Notes: a model not told the origin generated them from the letters alone. A DNA stretch of 64,000 nt from Companilactobacillus sp. (GCF_022484265.1 NZ_JAKVLR010000001.1:434001-498000), one strand, 5' to 3'. Shown: positions 55,239-63,975, numbered from the stretch's first letter. Numbers and translations are program-made.

Positions 55239-55261
55239 TGATATTACCTCGGTATGATTGT

Positions 55262-56155
55262 CTAGCTGAACATCTCAGAAATTATTTCTGCTGCAGGTTT
55301 AATCTCATTTACTTCACCAGCAATTTGGCCAGCCATAAATGATCCATCGGCTGCATCTCCATCATAAACAGCTTTTTTCAAAGAACCATCTAGCAAGTCA
55401 CGCAGTTGTTGCTTCGTGCTACCTGATTGTTCTAATTGAACAATTTTTTCAACTAACGGGTTCTTCAAGCTTCTAACTGGATCTCCTAAAGTGATTCCAG
55501 TAATTGCCGTTGAATTGTCATTTGCAGAAATGACCATTTGTTTGTAGATCGAACTAATTGGCGTTTCTTCAGCGGCCAAAAAGGCGGTTCCTACTTGAAC
55601 TCCTTGAGCTCCTAATACTAAAGCAGCTGCGACTCCACGTCGGTCAGCGATGCCACCGGCAGCTATAACGGGAATATTTACAGCATCAGCCACTTGTGGA
55701 ACCAACGTCATGGTTGTCATTTGACCAATGTGTCCGCCTGATTCCATCCCTTCAGCTACTACAGCGTCAACGCCTAATTGTTCCATTTTCTGAGCAATTT
55801 CTACATTTGGAATCACTGGGATTACCTTGGTGCCATTTTCGTGTAAGGCTTCAAAATAAGGAGCTGGCGTTCCTGCACCGGTTGTAACAACCGGAACTCT
55901 TTTTTCAACTAAGACCTCAACTAATTCTGGAATATTGGGTTGTTGCAACATTAAATTTACGCCAAATGGCTGATCAGTCTCATTTCTGATCGTATCTATC
56001 TGTGCTCTTAATTCTGCTTGATCCATGCCCACAGAAGTCAAAATGCCCAGACCTCCAGCGTTGCTGACTGCAGAAACAAGTTCGTGTCGAGAAATTCGAG
56101 CTAGCGAACCTTGGATCAAGGGATATTTGATATTTAGCAATTTTGTTATATTCAT
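55262..56155 (-). CDS. FabK-like flavin enoyl-ACP reductase / nitronate monooxygenase family
   Basis: This 297-aa FMN barrel protein follows FabK closely: YPLIQGSLARIS at the start, PFGVNLMLQQP near 73, VVTTGAGTPAPYFE, the AEGMESGGHIGQMTTMTLV block near 133 and IPVIAAGGIADRRGV near 165. MAGQIAG lies near the end. FabK reduces enoyl-ACP in fatty acid elongation. No other fab gene is near, and it is somewhat shorter at the C-terminus than streptococcal FabK, so nitronate monooxygenase or another reductase remains possible. Confidence 0.75.
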   Translation of the reverse strand: MNITKLLNIKYPLIQGSLARISRHELVSAVSNAGGLGILTSVGMDQAELRAQIDTIRNETDQPFGVNLMLQQPNIPELVEVLVEKRVPVVTTGAGTPAPYFEALHENGTKVIPVIPNVEIAQKMEQLGVDAVVAEGMESGGHIGQMTTMTLVPQVADAVNIPVIAAGGIADRRGVAAALVLGAQGVQVGTAFLAAEETPISSIYKQMVISANDNSTAITGITLGDPVRSLKNPLVEKIVQLEQSGSTKQQLRDLLDGSLKKAVYDGDAADGSFMAGQIAGEVNEIKPAAEIISEMFS

Positions 56156-56222
56156 AAATTCATCCTCGTATGTCTAATGATTAGAATATCATATTTTTAT
56201 GTTAACGTTTTCCAATATCAAA

Positions 56223-56247
56223 TAAAAAAAACACCAAAAGGTGTTCG
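56223..56247 (-). terminator. pyr operon terminator
   Basis: An AACACC/GGTGTT stem with a four-base loop and a run of eight T on the minus strand lies just after the pyrD stop. Confidence 0.85.
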
Positions 56248-57270
56248 TTATGACAAATTATGAATAATTTTGGCTTCTGATAGTTGGCGATTGATCTGTT
56301 CGATCTGTGTTGGTCCGTTATAAATGAACCCAGTATAAACTTGCACCAAGCTAGCTCCAGCATCCAAAGCCTTTTGAGCATCTTGGTAATCAAATACGCC
56401 ACCCGAGAACATGATAGGCAATTCTGATCCAAATTTGTTATGAATTGCTTTGGTTAACGCCAATGATTTTTCAAATAGTGGTTTACCACTTAAACCACCC
56501 TTTTCAGTTTGGTTAGTGGATTTAAGATCATCCCTCGATAAACTAGTATTCGATAAAATCACGCCGTCCATCAATGTCCCAGTTTGATTCAAAATATCGA
56601 TTAGTTCTTCAGAGGTCAAATCACTGCTAAATTTGCAAAAAATTGGTTCATCGATCATTAAGTCGCCAATCTTTGTCAGTAATTCAATCAAAGTTTCTGG
56701 TTTTTGCAACGACATGACACCAACTTGATTAGGGCAACTTAAATTGAGTGCAATATAGTCAGCTGAATCATGAGCTTTTCGAACATCATCGATCAACTCG
56801 TTTATCATTTGATCAGTATTTAAACCATGAGATGGTGCCAGGCTTAAGCCAATTTTTGTCGAACGCATACCTGATTCCAAACGCTTTTTAACCGCATCAA
56901 GACCAGTGTTATTCAAACCCATCCGATTGATGATAGCTTGGTCTTCTGGCAAACGGAAAATTCTCTTTTTCGGATTCCCAGCTTGTGGATTTTTAGTAAC
57001 TGAACCCACTTCAACGAAACCGGCACCCAAAGCACCTAAACTATTATAAAATTGGCCGTTTTTATCAAAACCAGCGGCAATGCCGATTGGAGAATCAAAC
57101 GTAACACCTTTAACAACCGTTTTTAAATTGGCTCGTTTTTTAGCATAAAACATCTTTTGGAGCAATTGCGGATTGCGATTAAAAATCCGCAATCCATCTG
57201 CTACGATATGATGATCCATCTCAGGGTCAACCGCAAAGATCATGGGTCTGAGCATGTGGTACCAATCCAT
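56248..57270 (-). CDS. pyrD: Dihydroorotate dehydrogenase, class 2-like
   Basis: This FMN enzyme oxidises dihydroorotate to orotate. The 340-aa protein has the N-terminal helical extension (MDWYHMLRPMIFAVDPEMDH), which in class 2 enzymes binds membrane and quinone. The AAGFDKNGQ FMN block, GSVTKNPQAGNP, SNTSLSR and GGLSGKPL also indicate class 2. The catalytic block reads NLSCPN, with Cys179 where class 2 enzymes have Ser. The ATG overlaps the pyrE stop by one base. It is the last gene of the pyr operon. Confidence 0.9.
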   Translation of the reverse strand: MDWYHMLRPMIFAVDPEMDHHIVADGLRIFNRNPQLLQKMFYAKKRANLKTVVKGVTFDSPIGIAAGFDKNGQFYNSLGALGAGFVEVGSVTKNPQAGNPKKRIFRLPEDQAIINRMGLNNTGLDAVKKRLESGMRSTKIGLSLAPSHGLNTDQMINELIDDVRKAHDSADYIALNLSCPNQVGVMSLQKPETLIELLTKIGDLMIDEPIFCKFSSDLTSEELIDILNQTGTLMDGVILSNTSLSRDDLKSTNQTEKGGLSGKPLFEKSLALTKAIHNKFGSELPIMFSGGVFDYQDAQKALDAGASLVQVYTGFIYNGPTQIEQINRQLSEAKIIHNLS

Positions 57271-57908
57271 TATTTGCACCAGCTTTCTGGATCCTTATAC
57301 CACTGGTGTAGTAAATCCATATCCTCAGCTTCAACGTAGCCTAATTTTTGGGCCTGTTCGATCATGACTGGATAGTTAGTCAAAGTCTTTAAAGTAGTTT
57401 TGTGAGCTTCAACATTTTTGTCTGCTTCAGGCAAATTATAAGTGAAGATTGCGGCAGTTCCGACTACTTCAGCACCTTCTGCTCGAACAACGTCAACAGC
57501 CTCTAAAATACTTCCAGCAGTTGAAATCAAATCATCGATCACAACTACTTTATCGCCTGGTTGAATTCGGCCTTCAATTTGACTTTTTGTACCATGATCT
57601 TTTGGCTTTGAACGTACATAGTTCATTGGAAGTCCTAAAATATTAGCTACTCCGGTCGCATGTGGAATACCAGCTGTAGAAACTCCACTGATAACATTGG
57701 CATCAGGATAATTTTTTTGAATCAAATCAGCTAAATCTTGGGCAATTTGTTGTCTGAATTCTGGATATGCGATTGTCATTCGATTATCGGTGTAAATTGG
57801 TGATTTAATACCACTGATCCATGTAAAAGGTTCTTTTGGACTTAGCTTAACTGCCTTGATTTTTAATAATTGACTTGCAATATTTTCAGCAACTTGCTTA
57901 TTTTCCAT
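57270..57908 (-). CDS. pyrE: Orotate phosphoribosyltransferase
   Basis: This enzyme joins orotate to PRPP to make OMP. The 212-aa protein has the family start with KLSPKEPFTWISGIKSPIYT, YVRSKPKDHGTKSQIEG near 103 and the PRPP motif VVVIDDLISTAGSILE near 123. Its ATG overlaps the pyrF TAA by one base and its own stop overlaps pyrD, so the three genes are translationally coupled. Confidence 0.96.
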   Translation of the reverse strand: MENKQVAENIASQLLKIKAVKLSPKEPFTWISGIKSPIYTDNRMTIAYPEFRQQIAQDLADLIQKNYPDANVISGVSTAGIPHATGVANILGLPMNYVRSKPKDHGTKSQIEGRIQPGDKVVVIDDLISTAGSILEAVDVVRAEGAEVVGTAAIFTYNLPEADKNVEAHKTTLKTLTNYPVMIEQAQKLGYVEAEDMDLLHQWYKDPESWCK

Positions 57909-58597
57909 TATTTCCACTCCTGATATATGTCTTTATATGCGAAAAATCCGTCTGAAGCCTGTGTGATCGGACGTCCAACAACAATTGCATCACTGCCTAA
58001 TTCACGAGCTTGAGCAGGCGTTGCAACACGTTTTTGATCACCGATCTGAGCGGACTTAGGTCGAATACCTGGAGTCACGCAGAGAAAGTCTGGGCTAGTT
58101 GCTTCTTTGATCATAGGGACTTCCAGTGCTGATGAGATCACCCCATCGGCGCCATTATTGAAGGCCAGACTTGCCAAGTGAGTTACATAGTCTTGAGATT
58201 TTAAAGGTATTTGCAATTCATCTTTAAGTTCAGTTTGGCCAAGAGAAGTCAATTGAGTAACTGCTAATAACTTAGTGTTGCTAGAAGATAGACCTTCTTT
58301 AGCAGCAGCAATCATTTCTGAACCACCACTGGCATGCACCGTCAGCATTTGAACATCCCATTTAGCAATCATCTCGCAAGTTCGTCTAACTGTGTTAGGA
58401 ATATCATGCAATTTCAAATCTAAGAAAATCTTGTAGCCACGATTTCTTAAACTTCTCACAAATGGGTATCCAAATTGACAAAACATCTCTAATCCAATTT
58501 TTAAAAATAAATCAGTATCTTTTGGAAATTGGCTTAGGAACTGAATACATTCAAAATCATCTGCAAAATCTAAAGCAACTATCACTGGTTTATCCAT
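57908..58597 (-). CDS. pyrF: Orotidine 5'-phosphate decarboxylase
   Basis: This enzyme makes UMP from OMP. The 229-aa protein has VALDFADDF at the N-terminus, the catalytic LDLKLHDIPNTV block (Asp/Lys/Asp) near 60, and the phosphate-binding VTPGIRP near 178. The start at 58597 has AAGGGGAA upstream; an earlier in-frame ATG at 58618 overlaps it. It lies 28 bp after pyrC. Confidence 0.96.
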   Translation of the reverse strand: MDKPVIVALDFADDFECIQFLSQFPKDTDLFLKIGLEMFCQFGYPFVRSLRNRGYKIFLDLKLHDIPNTVRRTCEMIAKWDVQMLTVHASGGSEMIAAAKEGLSSSNTKLLAVTQLTSLGQTELKDELQIPLKSQDYVTHLASLAFNNGADGVISSALEVPMIKEATSPDFLCVTPGIRPKSAQIGDQKRVATPAQARELGSDAIVVGRPITQASDGFFAYKDIYQEWK

Positions 58598-58625
58598 ATA
58601 TCTACGTTTCCCCTTCAATTACACT

Positions 58626-59891
58626 TTAATAAACTTGTTTTCCATTAACGAACGTCTTTAGTACTTTACCTGATACGAGATCTCCGATGAAAGGACTGTT
58701 GACACCTTTGGAAATGAAGTCATTTTCAGCAATTTCATACTGTTGGTCAAGATCAATAATTGTAAAATCTGCCGGTTTGTTGAACAAGATCTGTCCAGCA
58801 TCTTGCAATCCAAAGATCTTAGCTGGTTTTACAGCCATAACTTGCAATAATCCTTCTAAAGTCATGATACCCTGTTCAACCAAGTTGGTATACATTAGTG
58901 GGAACGACGTTTCGATCCCCGTAATACCAAACGCGCTTTTTAAAAAGCCTTGATTCTTTTCATCTTTAGCATGTGGTGCATGATCGGTTGCAATCATGTC
59001 GATTGTTCCGTCTTGGAGACCGGCGACTAAAGCAGCACGGTCAAACTCGCTTCTTAGCGGAGGATTCATTTTAAAGTTAGCATCGTCTGTAACGATATCT
59101 GAATCGCTTAAAAGCAAGTGATGAGGACTAACTTCTGCGGTAACGTTAATACCCGCATCTTTGGCAAGTCTCACTAAACTGACACTATCTGCTGTTGAAA
59201 TGTGACAAACATGATAGTGAACTCCAGTATCTTTTGCTAAAAGCAGGTCACGTGCCAATTGTGAAGTTTCAGCAGCTTGTTTGATTGCTGGTAAACCAAG
59301 ACGTGTTGCAGTTTTACCTTGGTTGATGACACCGTGATCAAACAAACTTTGATCTTCCACGTGTGCAGCTAAGGTTGAATTTAGTGCAGCAATTCTTTCC
59401 ATCGCTGAATACATTGTTTGAGCGTTATCGATTCCATGACCATCGTTTGAAAAAGCCATCGCTCCTAATTTATCCAATTCTTCAATCGGACTTAATTCAG
59501 TGGAAACTTCGTCTTTAGTCACAGGTGCATACTGCAACGTATTGATTACTGAATTTTGATGATTTAATTCTAATTGCTTTTGAAACTTTTCCGGAGTATC
59601 TGGTACAGGCACAACATTTGGCATTGCTCCTACAGTCGTAAATCCACCGTGAGCAGAAGCTTTTGAACCAGTTTCAATTGTTTCCTTATGAGTTTGTCCC
59701 GGTTCACGAAAATGTACGTGGACATCGACTAATCCAGGTGCAACTAAATTGTGGTCTGCATCGATCACTTCGGCGTTTCCCGGTTCAAGATGTGCCTGCA
59801 CTCGTTCAAATTTGCCATCCTTTACCAACAAATCGGCATCAGAAATTTTATTATCGTAAAATAATTTGGCGTTTTTGATTAATAAGTTCAT
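58626..59891 (-). CDS. pyrC: Dihydroorotase
   Basis: This zinc amidohydrolase cyclises carbamoyl-aspartate. The 421-aa class I enzyme has the metal motif DVHVHFREPGQTHKE near 57, HVED near 177, HICHISTA-type residues (VCHISTAD near 230) and ATDHAPHA near 302. It starts 41 bases before pyrB ends, with AAGGAGAG inside pyrB. carA and carB, which commonly follow pyrC in lactobacilli, are missing here. Confidence 0.95.
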   Translation of the reverse strand: MNLLIKNAKLFYDNKISDADLLVKDGKFERVQAHLEPGNAEVIDADHNLVAPGLVDVHVHFREPGQTHKETIETGSKASAHGGFTTVGAMPNVVPVPDTPEKFQKQLELNHQNSVINTLQYAPVTKDEVSTELSPIEELDKLGAMAFSNDGHGIDNAQTMYSAMERIAALNSTLAAHVEDQSLFDHGVINQGKTATRLGLPAIKQAAETSQLARDLLLAKDTGVHYHVCHISTADSVSLVRLAKDAGINVTAEVSPHHLLLSDSDIVTDDANFKMNPPLRSEFDRAALVAGLQDGTIDMIATDHAPHAKDEKNQGFLKSAFGITGIETSFPLMYTNLVEQGIMTLEGLLQVMAVKPAKIFGLQDAGQILFNKPADFTIIDLDQQYEIAENDFISKGVNSPFIGDLVSGKVLKTFVNGKQVY

Positions 59892-60795
59892 CAGTAGAAT
59901 TCTCTCCTTGTAGTACAGCTTCGATCATTGCCATTCTCATGAAAACACCATTTTGCATTTGCTTGAAGATATATGACTTGTCGCATTCAACAACATCATC
60001 GGCAATCTCAACTCCACGATTTACTGGAGCTGGGTGCATGATCATGGCATCTTCTTTCATCATATCAACTCGACGCATGTCCAGTCCATATTGTTGGAAG
60101 TAATCTTCCTTAGAAAAATTCTTGTTCTCATCAGCTGACAAACGTTCATGTTGAACTCTAAGTAACATGACAACGTCCATTTCGGAACATAGGTCATCAA
60201 CTGACATGTGTGGTCCAATTTCAGCAAATTCATTTGTATACCATGAATCTAAGCCACCAAAGCTTACCTCAGCACCTAATCTGGTTAAAATTTCGGCATT
60301 TGAATGTGCTACTCGAGAATGAGTTAAGTCACCAATAATACCAATTTTCAAACCTTCAAATTGACCAAAATGTTCAAAAATCGTCATCATGTCAAGCAAT
60401 GATTGTGATGGATGCTGACCAGTACCGTCACCGGCGTTGATGATTGGGATATTGATATTTCGGTTCAACAATTGATTATAAAATTCGTCTTGGCTATGAC
60501 GAATAACTGCCACGCTGGCACCGATGCTTTCAATCGTTTTGACTGTATCGTATAAAGTTTCACCTTTAGTTGTTGAAGAAGATCCTGCCTCAAATGCGAT
60601 TTCGCGCATTCCTAAATTCATTTCTGCAACTTGGAAACTTGATTTTGTTCGGGTGCTGTTTTCAAAGAATAAGTTCATGGCGTATTTGTCCATGCCGACG
60701 TTTGAAGTCTTTCCTTCTTTAAATTCAATGGCACGATCAATTAGATCGTAAACCTCTTGGTTCGAGAATTGTGACATAGAAAGTATATTTTTCAT
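59851..60795 (-). CDS. pyrB: Aspartate carbamoyltransferase
   Basis: This enzyme makes carbamoyl-aspartate, the first dedicated pyrimidine step. The 314-aa catalytic chain has the carbamoyl-phosphate loop FFENSTRTKSSFQVAE near 46, DGTGQHPSQSLLDMMT near 133 and HPAPVNRGVEI near 260. The ATG at 60795 follows TTGGAGGA. Its last 13 codons overlap pyrC. Two PyrR attenuators precede it, so UMP level should control the whole operon. Confidence 0.96.
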   Translation of the reverse strand: MKNILSMSQFSNQEVYDLIDRAIEFKEGKTSNVGMDKYAMNLFFENSTRTKSSFQVAEMNLGMREIAFEAGSSSTTKGETLYDTVKTIESIGASVAVIRHSQDEFYNQLLNRNINIPIINAGDGTGQHPSQSLLDMMTIFEHFGQFEGLKIGIIGDLTHSRVAHSNAEILTRLGAEVSFGGLDSWYTNEFAEIGPHMSVDDLCSEMDVVMLLRVQHERLSADENKNFSKEDYFQQYGLDMRRVDMMKEDAMIMHPAPVNRGVEIADDVVECDKSYIFKQMQNGVFMRMAMIEAVLQGENSTDELINQKRQIILR

Positions 60796-60807
60796 TGTTT
60801 TCCTCCA

Positions 60808-60890
60808 AATAAAAAGGACTCCAGTTTTCACCAGCGTCCTCACGGTAGAGTTTCCCCTACAAAATCTTTGAGACCTCACTGGATCTGATT
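60808..60890 (-). promoter_or_regulatory. PyrR-dependent attenuator, proximal copy
   Basis: The PyrR binding loop AGATCCAGTGAGGTCT (minus strand, 60871-60886) matches the family core UCCNGNGAGGY. It is followed by a terminator with stem AGGAC/GTCCT extended by GCTGGTGAAAACTGGA and then a T-run, ending about ten bases before pyrB's ribosome site. PyrR with UMP should favour the terminator. Confidence 0.85.
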
Positions 60891-60919
60891 AAAAATTCCT
60901 CTTATTTTATTTTTTATGG

Positions 60920-61006
60920 TAAACAAAAAACTTCCTATCCCACAAGGTTAGGAAGTTTACACTTTTAGCTTAAATGTATGAACCTTCCAAGCCTCACAGG
61001 ACTTGT
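60920..61006 (-). promoter_or_regulatory. PyrR-dependent attenuator, distal copy
   Basis: The binding loop AGTCCTGTGAGGCT (minus strand, around 60990-61004) is followed by a strong terminator (AAACTTCCTAACC with GGATAGGAAGTTT, then T-run) at about 60920-60959. It precedes a second complete attenuator in the same leader, with no gene in between. Confidence 0.85.
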
Positions 61007-61027
61007 TTAAAAGTTTTCGTTGCAAAT

Positions 61028-61056
61028 AATATAATTTAAATCTCAGAATTAGTCAA
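61028..61056 (-). promoter_or_regulatory. pyr operon promoter inside the nhaC 3' end
   Basis: On the minus strand, TTGACT (61056-61051), a 17-bp spacer and TATATT (61033-61028) form a good sigma-A promoter. The -35 box lies within the last codons of nhaC. Transcription would start about 15-20 bases before the first PyrR loop. Confidence 0.7.
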
Positions 61057-62470
61057 GTTCTTTTGCTACATTTTCGACAGCATTTCTGGAAGCCAAACTG
61101 TCTGTCTTGTAGTTTTTACCAAATACGAAACCGAAGATCACGGTTAGTAATGGATTCAACCAAACATAAAATGCAAATGGAATAAATACCAATGGACTTA
61201 CGCCAAGGATTCCTGAAATAAAGATTCCGCTGACGCCCCATGGGACTAATGCATTAATATCGGCACCACCAGTGGCTAAAACTCTTGATAAGTATTCTGG
61301 ATTAATATGTTGTTCTTCAAAGTTCTTTCTAAAGGTCGTACCAGGAAGAATGATAGAGATGTATTGTTCACCAACTAAGAAGTTAACGCCGATGGCGGAA
61401 ATAATCGAAGTTAAGATCAACTTACCTGGCGTATTAACTTGTTCTTTGAGTTTACCGATCAAATTATCGACAACGCCTAGTTTTAAGAGAACTCCACCCA
61501 AAGTTAAGGCAACTAAAATCAAGGAAATACTATCTAACATGCTAGATACTCCGCCACCAGAAACAATGGCGTTGATTTTTTTATCAGGTGAATTGAGTTT
61601 GTATCCAAGCATGATCTGATTACTAATAGTTGAAAAGCTAGGATGATCAATAAAAATATGCATGACGATTGCCACGATCGAACCTGATAGAAGCGTTGGA
61701 ATAGCTGGAACTTGCATCACAGCACATATGATCAACACAGCGATTGGAATCAACATCCATGGCGATACAAAAAAATTGCTCTGCAATGCATTGATAATAT
61801 GATGAACTGAGCTCATGTTGGGATTTGCTCCAGTATGACCAGCAACCAAAAAGATAATTGCAGCAATGATTGCTGATGGCAAGGCTGTATGAGAGATCGT
61901 CTTGATATGGTCAAAAACATTATCGACCCCTGCAATACCAGTTGATAAGTTAGTCGTTCCAGAAAGCGGCGACATATTGTTACCGAATAATGCACCAGAA
62001 ACAATTGAACCAGCCGTCAGAGCCACATTAATATCCATCACATGGCCAATACCCATAAATACGATTCCTAAGGTACTGATAGTTGTAAATGATGAACCTA
62101 CGATCACACCAACTAAACAGCAACTGACGAAGACAGTGAATAAAAAGAAACGTGCATTTAACAATTCAAGTCCATAAACCATGATCGTTGGGATCACTCC
62201 TGACATTAACCAGGCAGCTACCAAGACGCCAATCATGATAAAAATGATCATCGGAATTATACCTGGTTTGACACCATCGATAATTCCCTGCTGGAGTTCA
62301 TTCCACGAGAATCCACGAAATTTTCCATAAAACAGCAACAAAGTAAATGTTAGAAGGATCGGGATCTGCGGCGTCATTTTTAATTTGATCATCATAGTTC
62401 CCAAAAGTCCAAACATCACAAGCATGATTATTAAACTTTCCCAAAATGTTAATCGACTTTCTTTTTTCAT
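61049..62470 (-). CDS. nhaC: NhaC-family antiporter
   Basis: This 473-aa membrane protein has about twelve helices. The NhaC blocks are GIIPMIIFIMIGVLVAAW near 70, the GSSFTTISTLGIVFMGIG segment near 128 and the LFGNNMSPLSGTTNLSTGIAG (as parts) near 160. The family exchanges Na+ and H+, but several members move amino or organic acids. It starts 20 bases after tyrS, so it is probably read from the tyrosine T-box transcript. That, and the known tyrS-tdc-tyrP-nhaC order in tyramine producers, suggests a tyrosine-related role. Confidence 0.85.
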   Translation of the reverse strand: MKKESRLTFWESLIIMLVMFGLLGTMMIKLKMTPQIPILLTFTLLLFYGKFRGFSWNELQQGIIDGVKPGIIPMIIFIMIGVLVAAWLMSGVIPTIMVYGLELLNARFFLFTVFVSCCLVGVIVGSSFTTISTLGIVFMGIGHVMDINVALTAGSIVSGALFGNNMSPLSGTTNLSTGIAGVDNVFDHIKTISHTALPSAIIAAIIFLVAGHTGANPNMSSVHHIINALQSNFFVSPWMLIPIAVLIICAVMQVPAIPTLLSGSIVAIVMHIFIDHPSFSTISNQIMLGYKLNSPDKKINAIVSGGGVSSMLDSISLILVALTLGGVLLKLGVVDNLIGKLKEQVNTPGKLILTSIISAIGVNFLVGEQYISIILPGTTFRKNFEEQHINPEYLSRVLATGGADINALVPWGVSGIFISGILGVSPLVFIPFAFYVWLNPLLTVIFGFVFGKNYKTDSLASRNAVENVAKELD

Positions 62471-62489
62471 AACTGTCATCTTCTTTGAT

Positions 62490-63734
62490 CTATTTGATTA
62501 TTGCTAAAAAGTACTTCTTCTTACCACGTCTAATGACGATATATTTTCCGTCAAAAGATGTTTTTGGATCAATATTTAATGTCGTATCAGTCAATCTTTC
62601 ACCGTTGATCCTGATGGCACCATTTTGAATATCTTCTCTTGCTTGACGTTTTGATTTGTCGACATTTGCGGCGATCAATAGATCGACTAAATTGATCTCA
62701 GCATTAGAAATTTCAGCACTTGGTACACCATTAAAGGCTTGTGAAACTTCCTCAGTAGTCAATTCTTGGATCTCGCCAGAGAATAAGACTTCAGTGATCT
62801 TTTGAGCAACTTGCAATGCTTCTTTTCCGTGGACAAAAGTTGTTACTTCTTCAGCTAATTTGCGTTGTGCTTCACGTTTTTCCGGTTGAGTTTTAACTTT
62901 TTCAGCCAAATCATCAATCTCTTCTTTTGACAAGAACGTAAACTTCTTCAAAAGATTGATCACGTCTTTGTCATCTTGGTTGAACCAGAATTGGTAGAAT
63001 TCATATGGCGAAGTCTTTTCAGCGTCCAACCAAACTGCACCGCCAGCTGTTTTACCAAATTTAGTTCCGTCAGCTTTTAACAACAATGGAATTGTTAGAG
63101 CATAAACTTCAGCATCTTGACCTTCTGCCTTGTGGATCAAGTCCAATCCAGCTGTTAAATTACCCCATTGGTCTCCACCACCAACTTGCAACTTGACGTT
63201 GTGTTGACGGTAAAGAGTTAAGAAATCAAGCGATTGTAAAATTTGATAAGTGAATTCAGTAAATGAGATACCTGTTTCCAAACGACTTGAAACGATTTCC
63301 TTATTCAGCATTGTGTTAACGTTGAACAACTTTCCGTAATCTCTCAAGAAGTCTAGAATTCCGATATGAGCTGTCCAATCATAGTTGTTGACCATCGTAA
63401 AGCTTGGAAAAATTCGATGAGCTTGTGAACTCAAAGCATCAACGTTATGTTGAACTTGTTCCATTGTTTGCATAGGACGTTCAGCCTTTTTACCACTTGG
63501 GTCACCAATTGAACCAGTGGCTCCACCGATAACGATGTATGGATGATTTCCATCGTTAGCAAATCTTTGCAAAGTCATAAATGGCAACAAGTGGCCGATG
63601 TGCATGGAATCTCCAGTTGGATCCATTCCACAATAAAGCGAAATATCTTCTTTTTCAGTCAGTTTCTTCAAACCTTCTTCGTCAGAAGTTTGATTGACCA
63701 ATCCACGCCATTTAAGTTCGTCAATAATATTCAT
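62490..63734 (-). CDS. tyrS: Tyrosyl-tRNA synthetase
   Basis: This class I enzyme charges tRNA-Tyr. The 414-aa protein has the YCGMDPTGDSMHIGHLLP region with HIGH at about 43-46, IGGATGSIGDPSGKK near 67, the tyrosine pocket YQILQSLDF near 170, KFGKT near 228 and a C-terminal S4 RNA-binding domain from about 345. AGGAGGAA precedes the ATG. A tyrosine T-box leader lies upstream and nhaC follows after 20 bases. Confidence 0.96.
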   Translation of the reverse strand: MNIIDELKWRGLVNQTSDEEGLKKLTEKEDISLYCGMDPTGDSMHIGHLLPFMTLQRFANDGNHPYIVIGGATGSIGDPSGKKAERPMQTMEQVQHNVDALSSQAHRIFPSFTMVNNYDWTAHIGILDFLRDYGKLFNVNTMLNKEIVSSRLETGISFTEFTYQILQSLDFLTLYRQHNVKLQVGGGDQWGNLTAGLDLIHKAEGQDAEVYALTIPLLLKADGTKFGKTAGGAVWLDAEKTSPYEFYQFWFNQDDKDVINLLKKFTFLSKEEIDDLAEKVKTQPEKREAQRKLAEEVTTFVHGKEALQVAQKITEVLFSGEIQELTTEEVSQAFNGVPSAEISNAEINLVDLLIAANVDKSKRQAREDIQNGAIRINGERLTDTTLNIDPKTSFDGKYIVIRRGKKKYFLAIIK

Positions 63735-63769
63735 TAAAAAATTCCTCCTAAAATTATCCTACGGGAATA

Positions 63770-63975
63770 AAAAAAGAGCGTCTCTGCATAATGCAGGGAC
63801 GCTCTTTGCGCGGTACCACCCAAAATTCGAATAGATAGTCTATTCGCTCTTTACTCCTGTAACGTAGGACACGAGACTTTGATTCCGTATTTGGCTATGA
63901 TATCCTGCTTGACTTTCACCAACCGTCAATTCTCTGAACACTGAGATATCTTGCTACTTGAAATAAAATCAAAAT
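63770..63975 (-). promoter_or_regulatory. Tyrosine T-box riboswitch
   Basis: On the minus strand the T-box GGGTGGTACCGCGC (63821-63808) is followed by a terminator stem AAAGAGCGTCCCTGCAT with its complement and T-run (63807-63773). A likely specifier TAC (63889-63887, within CCAAATACGGAA) matches tyrosine, in the 5' stem-I region that extends toward 63975. Uncharged tRNA-Tyr should bind here and allow read-through into tyrS-nhaC. Confidence 0.9.

Noticed and set aside
61049..62470. Malate/lactate antiporter MleN
   Set aside because: MleN is also in the NhaC family, but the gene is linked to tyrS and a tyrosine T-box, not to malate genes; the substrate was left open.
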